DNA of 42,681 nt from Fibrobacteria bacterium (GTDB lineage Bacteria; Fibrobacterota; Fibrobacteria; UBA11236), in the NCBI GenBank assembly GCA_017881725.1, contig JADGQO010000187.1, forward strand, positions 1 to 42,681. Direction: 5' to 3'. The notes beneath the pieces are model-generated. The model was given only the letters and a program-made list of their open reading frames with translations, was not told the DNA's origin and made no database searches. How positions within the stretch are numbered: the first letter of the stretch is position 1; every line of letters begins with the position of its first letter. Below, piece by piece: positions 8,419-17,437 of the stretch. The position numbers and the translations under genes are program-made.

Positions 8419-9453
8419 ATGTACAGTCCCAAAAAATCAGCGCGTTTTTTATTGGCGGCCCTGTTGCTCGGCTGCTCGACGAAGGATCAAACCTTGAAGA
8501 TCGGACTGTTGATGGACACGTTGCAGACCGAACGCTGGCAGCATGATCGCGACGCGTTCGTCAAGCGGGCGGGGGAGTTGGGCGCCAAGGTTTTGGTGCA
8601 GGTGGCCAACGGCAACGATGCGACCATGAACTCCCAGGCGGAAAACCTGTTGACCCAGGGCGTCAATGTCCTGGTGGTCATCCCGCATAACGGAACAGCC
8701 TCGGCTACAATTGTAGAAGCGGCGCACAAGGCCAACGTAAAAGTCATGGCTTATGATCGTCTCATCATGAATTCGGATTTGGATCTGTACGTCTCATTCG
8801 ATTGCGTCTCGGTGGGGGTGCGGCAAGCCGAATATCTGGTGAAGCGGCAGCCCAAGGGCAATTACGTGCTGATCGGAGGCGCGCCGACGGACAATAACGC
8901 GGTGTTGTTCCGACAGGGGCAGATGCAGGTGCTCAAACCGTACATCGATCGCGGGGACATCAAAATCGTGGGCGATCAATGGGCCAAGGATTGGCTGCCG
9001 GTCGAAGGCCTCAAGATCATGGAAAACACCCTGACGCGCGCCGAAAATAAAGTGGATGCGGTGTTGGCTTCCAACGACGGGGTCGCGGGCGGGGCCATCC
9101 AGGCCTTGGCGGAACAGAAATTGGCCGGGAAGGTTTTAGTGACCGGCCAGGATGCCGACATCGCCGCCTGCCAACGTATCGTGGACGGAACGCAATCCAT
9201 GACCATCTATAAGCCGTTGACGCAGTTGGCGAACAAAGCTGCGGAGTTGGCCGTGTTAATGGCCAAGAACGAGCCCTTGAAAGATCCAACGACACCCGTG
9301 CCCAACGGCAAGCGGGACGTGCCCAGCATTCTGCTCGTGCCTGTCAGCGTCGACAAGGAAAATTTGGACGCTACCGTTATCGCGGATGGCTTCCAAAAGA
9401 AGGATGAAGTTTACAAGAACCAACCGAAGGTCGCCGAGTCTGTCCAAAAATAA
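8419..9453 (+). CDS. xylF: D-xylose-type periplasmic sugar-binding lipoprotein
   Basis: From ATG 8419 (AAAGG 7 bases upstream) the 344-residue product starts with a lipoprotein leader ending LLLGCS (Cys19). It then shows the periplasmic-binding-protein type 1 fold typical of XylF: KIGLLMDTLQTERWQHDRD, NLLTQGVNVLVVIPHNG, VMAYDRLIMNSDLDLYVSFD, YVLIGGAPTDNNAVLFRQGQ, AVLASNDGVAGGAI and LVTGQDAD. XylF binds D-xylose and hands it to XylGH; here the lipid anchor would tether it to a membrane. The DRLI/NSDLDLYVSFD segment is characteristic of XylF over ribose or galactose binders. xylG overlaps its 3' end, and no xylose isomerase or kinase is in the window. Xylose is the best guess; another pentose is possible. 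Confidence 0.85.
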   Translation: MYSPKKSARFLLAALLLGCSTKDQTLKIGLLMDTLQTERWQHDRDAFVKRAGELGAKVLVQVANGNDATMNSQAENLLTQGVNVLVVIPHNGTASATIVEAAHKANVKVMAYDRLIMNSDLDLYVSFDCVSVGVRQAEYLVKRQPKGNYVLIGGAPTDNNAVLFRQGQMQVLKPYIDRGDIKIVGDQWAKDWLPVEGLKIMENTLTRAENKVDAVLASNDGVAGGAIQALAEQKLAGKVLVTGQDADIAACQRIVDGTQSMTIYKPLTQLANKAAELAVLMAKNEPLKDPTTPVPNGKRDVPSILLVPVSVDKENLDATVIADGFQKKDEVYKNQPKVAESVQK

Positions 9454-10975
9454 TATCCTGCTTCGGGCCGAAGGCCTGATCAAACAGTTTCCCGGCGTCT
9501 TGGCGCTGGCCGGTGTGGACCTGACCGTGCTGTCCGGAGAGGTCCACGCCCTGTGCGGGGAAAACGGCGCTGGCAAGAGCACCTTGTTAAAAATACTCGC
9601 GGGTTGCCATCCCCATGGAAGTTATGGCGGGGAACTTACCCGCGACGGAAAAAGCCTCGCGATGAATTCGCCTGCGGACGCAGATGCGGCGGGAATCGCC
9701 TTGGTGGCCCAAGAGTTGGCCCTGGTCGCGGAACTCTCGATTTTCGAAAACATTTTCTTAGGCCGCGAGTTGAGCCGATTCGGATTGCTTCGCAAGCCGG
9801 AAATGAGAAAGCGCTGCGCGGAAGCCTTGCGGCGTGTGGGCCTGGACGAGAATCCAGACACAGTGGTCGGAGCCCTGAGCGTGGGACGCCAGCAACTGGT
9901 CGAGATCGCCAAGGCCTTGGATAAAAACGCGCGTATTTTGATTCTCGATGAGCCGACCGCGGCCTTGACCGCTGCAGACGCGGATCGATTGAATGCCTTG
10001 GTGCGCAGTTTGTCGGAACAGGGCGTGGGATGCTTGTATGTCAGCCACCGGATGGACGAAGTCTTCGCCGTATCCGATCGGATCACGGTATTGCGCGACG
10101 GCAAATCCGTCGGCAGCGGTCCAATTTCAAATTGGACCAAGGCTTCGGTAGTGGCGGCCATGGTGGGTCGGGAATTGGAAGCGGACGCGGCGGTCGCTCC
10201 TCCGCGCGTGAAGAATACGTCGGCGCCGTCCCTGGAATTGGAAAACTGGTCGATGGTACATCCATCCCTTCCCAACCGTTACGCTTTGGAGGAAATAAAC
10301 TTCGCTCTGCATCCGGGCGAGATCCTGGGAGTGGCCGGCCTGATGGGCAGCGGACGCACGGCGTTATTGACCAGCCTTTTCGGCGCCGGCCGGAGCAAAT
10401 TGTCGGGCCGGTTACGGTTGCGCGGTAACGACTGGCGCGCGCCCTTCGCGGATCCGCGCGCGGCGATGCGCGAAGGCCTAGCCCTGGTCAGCGAGGATCG
10501 CAAAGGTCAGGGTCTGGTTCTGTCCGCCAGTTTGAACGAAAACATCGCGCTGGCAACCTTGGATAAATACCAACGTCGCGGTCTTTTGGACTGGAACGCC
10601 TTGCGGCGCAATGCGGCCGCCATCGCGCAAAGCCTTCAAGTCCGCGCCGCTCACCTCGACGTAGCGGCGGGAAGCCTTTCCGGGGGAAACCAACAGAAAA
10701 TTGTCCTGGCCAAATGGTTGGAAACCAAGCCGACCATTCTATTGTTGGATGAGCCGACGCGCGGCATCGACGTCGGCGCGAAAGCCGAAATCCATGCCTT
10801 AATCAGGAAATTCGCCGAGGCGGGAATGAGCGTCCTGGTCGCCTCGTCCGATTTGCCCGAGCTATTGGGCTTGAGCCATCGCATTATGGTGATGGCCGGC
10901 GGGCGTCAGCGCGTGATTTTGGATCGGGAACATTTCAGCCAGGAGGCCGTGATGCATGCGGCCACGGCAACCTAG
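9404..10975 (+). CDS. xylG: Sugar ABC transporter ATP-binding protein (two fused ABC domains)
   Basis: This 523-residue tandem ATPase follows xylF. The first domain has Walker A GENGAGKST, signature LSVGRQQLVEIAKAL and Walker B ILILDEPTAAL. The second has the degenerate P-loop GLMGSGRTALL usual for this family, signature LSGGNQQKIVLAKWL and Walker B ILLLDEPTRGIDVG. It energises import of the sugar bound by XylF. The start is ambiguous: ATG 9386 and ATG 9404 are in frame and overlap xylF by 50-68 bases, and homology begins only around 9440 (SKNNILLRAEG). I give 9404. xylH follows 9 bases downstream, so the three genes form an operon. Length fits XylG (about 510). Confidence 0.88.
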   Translation: MKFTRTNRRSPSLSKNNILLRAEGLIKQFPGVLALAGVDLTVLSGEVHALCGENGAGKSTLLKILAGCHPHGSYGGELTRDGKSLAMNSPADADAAGIALVAQELALVAELSIFENIFLGRELSRFGLLRKPEMRKRCAEALRRVGLDENPDTVVGALSVGRQQLVEIAKALDKNARILILDEPTAALTAADADRLNALVRSLSEQGVGCLYVSHRMDEVFAVSDRITVLRDGKSVGSGPISNWTKASVVAAMVGRELEADAAVAPPRVKNTSAPSLELENWSMVHPSLPNRYALEEINFALHPGEILGVAGLMGSGRTALLTSLFGAGRSKLSGRLRLRGNDWRAPFADPRAAMREGLALVSEDRKGQGLVLSASLNENIALATLDKYQRRGLLDWNALRRNAAAIAQSLQVRAAHLDVAAGSLSGGNQQKIVLAKWLETKPTILLLDEPTRGIDVGAKAEIHALIRKFAEAGMSVLVASSDLPELLGLSHRIMVMAGGRQRVILDREHFSQEAVMHAATAT

Positions 10976-10984
10976 AAGCGGAAC

Positions 10985-12055
10985 ATGAAAAAAATAAGCT
11001 GGCAAACGTTGGGAATGTTGGGCGCACTGGCGCTGGTTTGGATCGCCTTCGCCATTTTCACCGACGGGGTTTTTCTCACGCCGCGCAACCTGGCGCTCCT
11101 TTCGCGGCAAATGGCGGTGACGGCCATGGCGACCACGGGCGTCGTGCTGGTTATTGTTTCCGGACAAATCGATTTGTCGGTCGGGTCGGTGGCGGGTTTA
11201 TGCGGCGCGGCGGCGGCCATGGGATGCACCCGCTTGGGGCTCGGCGTAGCTCCAGCGATTCTATTGGCGGTATTGCTGGGCGCGGCGGTGGGTTTATCGC
11301 AAGGCGTAATGGTCGCGCGTTTTGGAGTCCCGCCTTTCATCGTTACCTTGGGCGGCATGTTGATTTTTCAAGGTATTCTGCTCGGAATGACCAAAGGCGT
11401 TTCCATTGTGCCGCCGGATGGATTCCTGCGTATCGGACAGGAGTTTTTGTCCAAGCCGGCCACGTGGGGTATCGGCATAGTCGGCTGCGCGTTCAGCCTT
11501 TGGCGCGCGCGGCGGAAGGATGGGCGGTGGCTTTGGGTCGCCGCTGCGGCTGGAAGCATCGGCATCTCCATTTTGTTCAACGCCTATCAGGGTTTGCCCC
11601 TCCCCGTATTGTTGATGTTACTGTTGGCTACGGCTTTCTGGATCCTGGCCGAGCATACCGCTTTCGGACGCCAGCTTTACGCCATCGGCGGTAATCGCGA
11701 CGCCGCCTTTTACGCCGGGGTGCCCATCGCCCGTCGTTTAATCGCCGTCTTTACCATCATGGGATGTGTTTCCGCATTGGCCGGGATAGTGCTTACGGCG
11801 CGTGTCGGAGCGGCCTCGTCCGATGCCGGCAAGATGTTGGAACTCGATGCCATCGCGGCGGCCGTGATCGGGGGCACGTCCTTGCTGGGTGGACGCGGGC
11901 GCGTGTGGGGCGCGATTTTGGGGGCAACTGTTATGGCCTCGTTGGACAATGGCATGAGCCTGCTCAATACCGAAGCTTATTGGCAGCCCATTATTAAAGG
12001 CGCGATTCTGGTCGCCGCGGTAACGGCCGATCTTCGGTGGCGTATTCGTAAATAA
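10985..12055 (+). CDS. xylH: Sugar ABC transporter permease
   Basis: The 356-residue protein is mostly hydrophobic, with about 10 membrane segments and the BPD_transp_2 signatures of ribose/xylose permeases: GVVLVIVSGQIDLSVGSVAG, FGVPPFIVTLGGMLIFQG, AIGGNRDAAFYAGV and LDAIAAAVIGGTSLLGGRG. It forms the membrane channel for the XylF/XylG importer. It follows xylG by 9 bases and closes the operon; a strong terminator lies 90 bp downstream. The homodimeric permease with a tandem ATPase is the standard arrangement, so the cluster looks complete as a transporter. No regulator gene is adjacent. Confidence 0.88.
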   Translation: MKKISWQTLGMLGALALVWIAFAIFTDGVFLTPRNLALLSRQMAVTAMATTGVVLVIVSGQIDLSVGSVAGLCGAAAAMGCTRLGLGVAPAILLAVLLGAAVGLSQGVMVARFGVPPFIVTLGGMLIFQGILLGMTKGVSIVPPDGFLRIGQEFLSKPATWGIGIVGCAFSLWRARRKDGRWLWVAAAAGSIGISILFNAYQGLPLPVLLMLLLATAFWILAEHTAFGRQLYAIGGNRDAAFYAGVPIARRLIAVFTIMGCVSALAGIVLTARVGAASSDAGKMLELDAIAAAVIGGTSLLGGRGRVWGAILGATVMASLDNGMSLLNTEAYWQPIIKGAILVAAVTADLRWRIRK

Positions 12056-12144
12056 CGTGACCGATGGAAATAGCGATTCCTCGGATTTTCGCGGAAGGGT
12101 TCAGCATGGGCATCGCCCCGATGAACCTGATTCGTTTGGAAAAA

Positions 12145-12172
12145 GAAAACCCTCCGATTAGGGAGGGTTTTC
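12145..12172. terminator. Bidirectional intrinsic terminator after xylH and tRNA-Ala
   Basis: GAAAACCCTCC pairs perfectly with GGAGGGTTTTC around a 6-base loop (11 bp). The A-tract on one side and T-tract on the other let it stop transcription from xylH (plus) and from the tRNA-Ala gene (minus), whose 3' end is 3 bases away. Confidence 0.85.
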
Positions 12173-12174
12173 CG

Positions 12175-12248
12175 TGGAGCTTAGGAGAGTCGAACTCCTG
12201 ACCTCTTCATTGCGAACGAAGCGCTCTACCAACTGAGCTAAAGCCCCA
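12175..12248 (-). tRNA. tRNA-Ala (anticodon CGC)
   Basis: On the minus strand the sequence folds as a cloverleaf: acceptor GGGGCTT / AAGCTCC, D-arm GCTCAGTTGGTAGAGC, anticodon arm CTTCG-TTCGCAA-TGAAG, and T-arm AGGAG-TTCGACT-CTCCT. The loop TTCGCAA gives anticodon CGC, reading the Ala codon GCG. The G3-U70 wobble in the acceptor stem, the main identity element for alanyl-tRNA synthetase, is present. Discriminator base is A; the CCA end is not encoded. Confidence 0.93.
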
Positions 12249-12390
12249 AAATCGAAGAGGCGAAAATGTGGAAAAATTCTAACGTTTTTCCAAGTGATTG
12301 TGAGAAAAATAGCTTGCCAATTCGGATTCCATAAGCCATAAGCCGTTAATTCCTATCACGACACGGGATTTCATCCACCCCGGAATCAGT

Positions 12391-12396
12391 TATATT
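12391..12396 (+). promoter_or_regulatory. Candidate -10 box (TATATT) for the thiC transcript
   Basis: TATATT lies about 10 bases before the TPP aptamer, which would place the aptamer at the very 5' end of the thiC mRNA. The upstream TTTCAT (12369-12374) is only a weak -35, so the call is tentative. Confidence 0.3.
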
Positions 12397-12404
12397 TCCC
12401 AGCG

Positions 12405-14585
<2,181 letters not shown>

Positions 14586-14640
14586 GCCTGGCGCGTGGTG
14601 GAAGGTAATTGGACCCGGGCTCCGGACTTTGGCCGGGCCG

Positions 14641-15294
14641 TCAACGATTCGGGTCCGGTCCTTCCAATTCATAAAGGACTGCGCCCGAACTTTTCGGCAG
14701 GAAAAGCCCGCCGCCGGCATTGCGGAATTTCCGATCCAAAAGGGTCCGATACCATTTCCCGGGGCGCAAAAATACATTCCCATCCGTAACATCCTGGTTA
14801 CAGTGCTCGTCCCAATCCATGCGCGTGATGATTTCCAGGTAGGTCGCCCCGCGGCACAATCTGGCCAGATTCGCGATGGCTTTTCGGGCTTGGCTGTCGG
14901 GAAGATATTGGATTACGCTTTGGCAAAGGACCAAATCGTATTGGCCCTGTCCCTTAAAATCCGCCGCCGAACCGTTTTTCCAACCGAATTTCCGGCATAG
15001 GTATGGACTGAACTCGACGCCGGTGTAGATGGCCTTGGGATACTTCCGGGCGACTTCTTTTTTCCAATGTCCCAGCCCGCATCCGATGTCCAGGACGCGC
15101 CGTATGGGCACCTGCAAATGGTCGACATAGCCAAAAACAAAATCGGCCAACCGTTTGTGATCCTGAGAGGCCCGCACACGGGTTTCTCGATCCAAGTAAA
15201 ATCGCTTGTAATAAGCCTCGTTGAAAGTGGAGGCAGGGGATTGATTGGGTTCGGCCCTAACAGTGCTTTTTTTGATTCTAGTGGCATTTGGCAT
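14641..15294 (-). CDS. Class I SAM-dependent methyltransferase
   Basis: The 217-residue protein from ATG 15294 has the Rossmann methyltransferase motif I VLDIGCGLGHWKKEV, an acidic residue after strand 2 (YTGVEFSPYLCRKFG) and a motif-IV-like YDLVLCQSVIQYLPD. The ORF extends upstream to 15411, but that extension is hydrophobic and compositionally different, so the internal ATG followed by PNATRIKKST is preferred. No strong ribosome-binding site is visible. The substrate cannot be predicted. It converges on thiC and is divergent from the RRM gene. Confidence 0.75.
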   Translation of the reverse strand: MPNATRIKKSTVRAEPNQSPASTFNEAYYKRFYLDRETRVRASQDHKRLADFVFGYVDHLQVPIRRVLDIGCGLGHWKKEVARKYPKAIYTGVEFSPYLCRKFGWKNGSAADFKGQGQYDLVLCQSVIQYLPDSQARKAIANLARLCRGATYLEIITRMDWDEHCNQDVTDGNVFLRPGKWYRTLLDRKFRNAGGGLFLPKSSGAVLYELEGPDPNR

Positions 15295-15425
15295 CGGCAG
15301 AAGGTAGCAAGCGGGGCTTCCGGCCGGAAAGCATAGCTTCCGGTCGGATACAAACAGTAGATTCAGTAATTTCAGCGTAAATGGGGCTATTTTGGACGGA
15401 AAATATTCCATAATTCACTTTACTC

Positions 15426-15454
15426 TTGCCAGACTACTGATATTAGTGTAGATT
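15426..15454 (+). promoter_or_regulatory. Candidate sigma70 promoter for the RRM gene
   Basis: TTGCCA (15426-15431) and TAGATT (15449-15454) are separated by 17 bases, matching 5/6 and 4/6 of the consensus. Transcription from here would give a 5' leader of about 160 bases before the RRM start, as is common for cold-shock-type mRNAs. Confidence 0.5.
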
Positions 15455-15516
15455 CTCTCTAACAGCGGTACTCTCGCCATATTGAAAGATATCCGTGAGA
15501 AACCCTGAAGAGGACG

Positions 15517-15639
15517 ATGGCTTTATCCAACCCCAAGATGACTGCTCAAACTGAGTCTCCGAGGATCCTGATAATCCCTTGTTCATTAACCTCATTCCTA
15601 ATCGTATCCAAGGAGACATATGAATATTTACGTTGGTAA
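15517..15639 (+). CDS. Possible leader ORF overlapping the RRM start
   Basis: A 40-codon ORF (begins MALSNPKMTAQTE) has GAAGAGG 4 bases before its ATG and ends 20 bases inside the RRM gene in another frame. It could couple translation to the RRM gene or be chance. No family is recognised and I give it low weight. Confidence 0.2.
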   Translation: MALSNPKMTAQTESPRILIIPCSLTSFLIVSKETYEYLRW

Positions 15640-15985
15640 TCTCGCCTTCAGCGTGACCCAGGAAGAATTGACGGAAGCTTTTTCGTCGTTTGGCCGGGTC
15701 AGCTCCACCAAGATCATCATGGACCGTGAAACCGGGAATCCCCGTGGCTTCGCGTTCGTGGAAATGGCCGATCAAGCCGAAGGCCAAAAAGCCATCGAAG
15801 GCATGAACGGCGTCCAGATCCAAGGTCGTCCGATTTCCGTCAACGAAGCGCGTCCTCGCGTTCCCGGTGGCGGTAATGGCGCCGGCGGCGGCGGCGGTGG
15901 CGGCCCCCGTGGCGGTGGATCGCGCGGCGGCTTCGGCGGCGGCGGTGGCGGCGGTGGCGGCGGCGGACCTCGCAACCGTTGGTAA
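15620..15985 (+). CDS. Glycine-rich RRM RNA-binding protein
   Basis: The 121-residue protein has one RNA-recognition motif (residues 1-78) with RNP2 IYVGNL (3-8) and RNP1 RGFAFVEM (42-49). A tail of Gly runs punctuated by Arg (about 84-121) ends PRNRW. Such bacterial proteins bind single-stranded RNA and are often cold-induced in cyanobacteria and other phyla; a chaperone role here is inference. AAGGAGACAT precedes ATG 15620, a strong ribosome-binding site. A long leader and a strong terminator define it as a single-gene transcript. The Gly tail is encoded by GGC/GGT repeats and is likely to vary in length between strains. Confidence 0.92.
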   Translation: MNIYVGNLAFSVTQEELTEAFSSFGRVSSTKIIMDRETGNPRGFAFVEMADQAEGQKAIEGMNGVQIQGRPISVNEARPRVPGGGNGAGGGGGGGPRGGGSRGGFGGGGGGGGGGGPRNRW

Positions 15986-16024
15986 TCACGCGATAATACC
16001 GGCAATGCCGGAGTTGTTATCAAG

Positions 16025-16054
16025 GCCTGGCGGAAACGTCAGGCTTTTTTGTTT
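16025..16054 (+). terminator. Intrinsic terminator of the RRM gene
   Basis: GCCTGGCG pairs with CGTCAGGC (one G-T wobble) around a GAAA tetraloop at 16025-16044, followed by TTTTTTGTTTT. A textbook rho-independent terminator 40 bp after the RRM stop. Confidence 0.92.
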
Positions 16055-16068
16055 TGAATTCCACTCAT

Positions 16069-16098
16069 TTTCCTTTCCTTTCCTTTCCTTTCCTTTCC
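16069..16098. repeat. (TTTCC)6 microsatellite
   Basis: Six perfect TTTCC units lie between the RRM terminator and the 16209 gene, about 110 bp before its start codon. Such short tandem repeats are prone to slippage. Its position could affect spacing of an upstream promoter, but no promoter is identified. Confidence 0.95.
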
Positions 16099-16208
16099 GC
16101 TCCCTAACCTTTCACTCACCCCAAACTCTTGTAATTCTCGAATCCTCGTCCGGGCTTGGCATAAACGCCAGGTTGTTATCCCGGCATATTGTCGATAAAA
16201 TCGCTAAT

Positions 16209-17426
16209 ATGCAGATAAATTGGAAAGTTGGAATTGCATTGGCATTCCCTTTCTTATCGCTGTTAGCCGCTCCCTTGCGGGCGGCTCCCTCGCCCGGCGC
16301 GCAAGTGGAAGCGCGTACCTTGGCGATTTTGGATCCCATTGACTTGCACACGCAAAAACCGGATCCCGATTGGGGCGAGTTTTTACGGCGCAACGTCCAA
16401 ACGAATACCAAATGGCGGGTGATTTCGCGCGACACCATCTTGGCCAAGTTCAAGGATTACAAAATTGATCCCCATACGGCATGCCACGAGTTTCAATGCG
16501 CTTTTGACGCGGGAAATATCCTTTCTGCGGAATTTGTTTTGTTCGGGTCGGTGACGGGATTGGACAACGTCTATGCCTATACGCTCAATCTGGTGCATAC
16601 ACCTACTTCGCAGGTGGTTTGGTCCAGGGTCGGAGACGTGCGTAAGAAGGAATTGGGAATGCCTGGAGCGGCTTTGGAAGCGAGCCTGGCACAAGTGTGC
16701 GCGAACCTGGGTCCGGATCAACTGCGCACCGGCCGCAGGGAAAAACGCGGATTGCTTTCCGTACTGGACTTGAGCGCGGAGGGAACGACGCCTTCCCGCA
16801 TGATGGCCGAGCGCGTGGCGACGCATCTGTATGCCTCGCGTAATTACGACATCATGGGAAAAAAGGAAATGGAGGAGTTGCTGGGCGCCTTGGGGATCAA
16901 CAAATCGGCTTTTGCACCGACGGATTCGAACATCATCCGGATGGGCGGGAAAATGGACATCAGTAATCTTGTCTACTCCAGTCTTTCCATGTCCAAAACC
17001 GGCGACTATCAATTGCAACTGGCGCTTTACGACGTAGCGGAAAAAAAGAAAGTGCGCGAGTGGTCGGTCAAATCCAGCGATGATTTCCGTAGGCTTTTGG
17101 AATTCGAGGACAAATTTTTCACGAGTTTGTTCAAAGCGTCTGAGTACGATTTGAGCCCAGCCGCCAATCCGGTGTTGGCTCGGCATTGGACTTTCGCTGG
17201 AGTCGGCATGGGAGTGGCCGCCGCGACGGTGTGCGGTTACCTCGCATATACGGCCAACCAAGACGCGGACCAGGCCTACGCGGAATTTCAAATGGCAAGG
17301 TCGCGGCAATCCGCTGAAAGTCTGCAATCCAAGGTGCGGACCAAGGAACGGAATTCCCTGGTTTTCGGAACCATTGGCGGCATCGCCATGCTGGGGGCGG
17401 GCGTGGTCCTGGCCTTTAGTTTTTAA
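16209..17426 (+). CDS. Envelope protein with tandem CsgG/LpoB-like domains and C-terminal membrane helices
   Basis: The 405-residue protein has a signal peptide (IALAFPFLSLLAAPLRAAP). Two similar alpha/beta units follow. Unit 1 (about 35-155) contains WRVISRDTILAKFKDYK and CHEFQCAFDAGNILSAEFVL, the Cys-x4-Cys / GxxLxAxxV pattern seen in LpoB/CsgG-N-like proteins. Unit 2 (about 178-290) contains YDIMGKKEMEELLGALGI and MDISNLVYSSLS but lacks the Cys pair. The C-terminal 85 residues have two hydrophobic helices around a charged linker (FAGVGMGVAAATVCGYLAY, then FGTIGGIAMLGAGVVLAFSF). I take ATG 16209; the reading frame stays open upstream, but the signal peptide begins here. The next gene, 11 bp away, is a large lipoprotein, so they probably form an envelope unit. 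Exact function unknown. Confidence 0.65.
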   Translation: MQINWKVGIALAFPFLSLLAAPLRAAPSPGAQVEARTLAILDPIDLHTQKPDPDWGEFLRRNVQTNTKWRVISRDTILAKFKDYKIDPHTACHEFQCAFDAGNILSAEFVLFGSVTGLDNVYAYTLNLVHTPTSQVVWSRVGDVRKKELGMPGAALEASLAQVCANLGPDQLRTGRREKRGLLSVLDLSAEGTTPSRMMAERVATHLYASRNYDIMGKKEMEELLGALGINKSAFAPTDSNIIRMGGKMDISNLVYSSLSMSKTGDYQLQLALYDVAEKKKVREWSVKSSDDFRRLLEFEDKFFTSLFKASEYDLSPAANPVLARHWTFAGVGMGVAAATVCGYLAYTANQDADQAYAEFQMARSRQSAESLQSKVRTKERNSLVFGTIGGIAMLGAGVVLAFSF

Positions 17427-17437
17427 GAACGGCATGG

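Noticed and set aside
15880..15970. GGC/GGT-rich tandem DNA as a possible non-coding repeat element
   Set aside because: It is the in-frame glycine-rich tail of the RRM protein, a normal feature of this family.
15867..16208. Upstream extension of the CsgG/LpoB-like gene through the RRM tail, terminator and TTTCC repeat
   Set aside because: The extension crosses an intrinsic terminator and encodes Ala-rich, then Phe/Ser-rich low-complexity sequence; the signal peptide starts at 16209.
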